NCBI RefSeq assembly: GCF_036327775.1
Contig: NZ_CP109598.1
Location: 7,049,501-7,113,500, forward strand
Direction of reading: 5' to 3'
Source: Streptomyces sp. NBC_01498
GTDB lineage: Bacteria > Actinomycetota > Actinomycetes > Streptomycetales > Streptomycetaceae
DNA length: 64,000 nucleotides
Shown: positions 62,815-64,000 of the stretch, piece by piece
How positions within the stretch are numbered: position 1 is the stretch's first letter
Layout: the number at the start of each line of letters is the position of its first letter
Program-made: the position numbers and the translations under genes
Notes under the pieces: model-generated
What the model saw: the letters and a program-made list of their open reading frames with translations, nothing else
The model's database searches: none
Told to the model about the DNA's origin: nothing

Positions 62815-64000
62815 GTGGCACGATCGAGGATTCTGGTAGTGGGCGCAGGCTTCGCGGGGGTGGCGTGCGTGCGCCGCCTGGAGCGGAAACTGGGGCCCGA
62901 CGAGGCGGAGATCTCGCTGGTCACCCCCTTCTCCTACCAGCTCTATCTGCCGCTGCTGCCCCAGGTGGCCTCCGGCGTGCTCACCCCGCAGTCGGTCGCG
63001 GTCTCACTGCGCCGCAGCAGGAAACACCGCACGCGGATCATCCCCGGCGGGGCCATCGGAGTGGATCCGCAGGCGAAGATCTGTGTGATCCGGAAGATCA
63101 CCGGCGAGATCGTCGACCAGCCCTACGACCAGATCGTGCTGGCCCCCGGAAGCATCACGCGCACCTTCGACATCCCCGGTCTCGTGGAGAACGCGCGTGG
63201 CATGAAGACCCTCGCCGAGGCCGCCTACGTACGCGACCACGTCATCGCGCAACTCGACCTCGCCGACGCCAGCCAGGACGAGAAGGAACGCGAGGCGCGC
63301 CTCCAGTTCGTGGTGGTCGGCGGCGGCTACGCGGGCACCGAGACGGCCGCCTGTCTCCAGCGGGTCACCAGCCACGCCGTACGGCGCTATCCGCGGCTGG
63401 ACCCCCGGCAGATCAAGTGGCATCTCGTCGACATCGCGCCCAAGCTCATGCCGGAACTCGGCGACAAGCTCGGGGCCACCGCCCTCGGCATCCTCCGCGA
63501 ACGCGGTATCGAGGTGTCGCTGGGGGTGTCGGTCGCCAAGGCCGGGCCCGAGGAGGTGACCCTCACCGACGGGCGGGTGCTGCCCTGCCGCACGCTCATC
63601 TGGACGGCGGGCGTGGTGGCGAGCCCGCTGGTGCGCACGCTCGGCGCCGAGACGGTGCACGGCCGGCTCGCGGTCTCGACCGAGCTGCGGGTCCCCGGAC
63701 TCGACGGTGTCTTCGCGCTCGGGGACGCGGGGGCGGTGCCGGATCTGGTGAAGGGCGGCGACGCGATCTGCCCGCCGACCGCCCAGCACGCCCTGCGCCA
63801 GGGACGTACGGCCGCCGACAACGTCATCGCCACGGTACGGAACCAGCCCCTGCGGCCGTACGAACACAAGGACCTGGGCCTCGTCGTGGACCTCGGCGGC
63901 CGGGACGCGGTCTCCAAGCCGATGGGGATCGAACTGCGCGGGCTGCCCGCCCAGGCCGTCGCACGCGGCTACCACTGGTCGGCGCTGCGGACCAATGTGG
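62815..64000 (+). CDS. ndh: type II NADH dehydrogenase-like FAD oxidoreductase, cut by the window edge
   Basis: A membrane-associated flavoprotein passing electrons from NADH to quinone, 395 codons visible. The FAD site RILVVGAGFAGVACVRRLER is at about 4-23, the NADH Rossmann motif FVVVGGGYAGTETAA at about 163-177, the second FAD contact VFALGDAGAVPD near 301, and the quinone-site-like CPPTAQHALRQG near 320. The GTG at 62815 has AAGGGACGG 7 bases upstream. The C-terminal amphipathic anchor lies beyond the window. Related rubredoxin or sulfide-quinone reductases are less likely. Confidence 0.88.
   Translation, partial: MARSRILVVGAGFAGVACVRRLERKLGPDEAEISLVTPFSYQLYLPLLPQVASGVLTPQSVAVSLRRSRKHRTRIIPGGAIGVDPQAKICVIRKITGEIVDQPYDQIVLAPGSITRTFDIPGLVENARGMKTLAEAAYVRDHVIAQLDLADASQDEKEREARLQFVVVGGGYAGTETAACLQRVTSHAVRRYPRLDPRQIKWHLVDIAPKLMPELGDKLGATALGILRERGIEVSLGVSVAKAGPEEVTLTDGRVLPCRTLIWTAGVVASPLVRTLGAETVHGRLAVSTELRVPGLDGVFALGDAGAVPDLVKGGDAICPPTAQHALRQGRTAADNVIATVRNQPLRPYEHKDLGLVVDLGGRDAVSKPMGIELRGLPAQAVARGYHWSALRTNV

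Overview
The window looks like the chromosome of a Streptomyces or a close relative. It has very high GC, about 50 densely packed genes with strong GC bias at third codon positions, frequent GTG starts, start/stop overlaps (GTGA, ATGA), long GC-rich hairpin terminators without U-tracts, several leaderless promoters, and sugar-uptake operators typical of the genus: a CebR box and a DasR/chitinase-type repeat. I see no tRNA, rRNA, CRISPR array, transposase or phage gene.

Layout. 1-6.9 kb: a thioesterase cut by the window edge, a cytochrome P450 broken by one frameshift, a TetR/DHA2 efflux pair, a fatty acid desaturase and a histidine phosphatase. 7.4-12.6 kb: a malonate cluster with a GntR regulator divergent from a MatC-type carrier, MatB malonyl-CoA synthetase and a fused carboxyltransferase-like protein, around three palindromic operators. 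12.7-18.5 kb: small or poorly known genes plus a stand-alone MurE-type ligase preceded by a possible leaderless Cys-containing leader peptide. 18.6-20.2 kb: a GH19 chitinase and an AA10 lytic polysaccharide monooxygenase under a DasR/chitinase-type repeat promoter. 20.5-21.7 kb: a membrane protein with three internal repeats.

22.2-29.5 kb is the first of three sugar-import operons (LacI, binding protein, two permeases, GH130, GH13). 29.4-35.4 kb holds a nucleotidyltransferase, a transglutaminase-like protein, a glutathionyl-hydroquinone-reductase-like protein, an HTH/Clp-N regulator with a twin-operator leaderless promoter, an MFS pump and a DUF952 protein. 35.4-43.4 kb is a mannonate-dehydratase-like enolase followed by the cellobiose system cebR/cebEFG/bglC with a perfect CebR box. 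43.4-47.4 kb holds MarR/MFS, a methyltransferase divergent from an XRE-cupin regulator, and a TetR divergent from a secreted GH30-CBM13 enzyme (to 49.5 kb). 49.7-55.9 kb has a CopG/MazF-like toxin-antitoxin pair, an epoxide hydrolase, an iron-containing redox enzyme, DUF6296 and DUF5753 proteins and a Tat-exported PhoD phosphatase. 55.9-62.7 kb is the third sugar operon (bxl-like: GH3, two permeases, binding protein, LacI). The window ends inside a type II NADH dehydrogenase.

Much of the region (LPMO, GH19, GH30, GH130, GH13, GH1, GH3, three ABC importers) points to saprophytic breakdown of chitin, cellulose, mannan or xylan-type polymers. None of the three importers carries its own ATPase, which fits the known sharing of MsiK in Streptomyces. 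Substrates of the first and third importers are inferred only from enzyme families and synteny.
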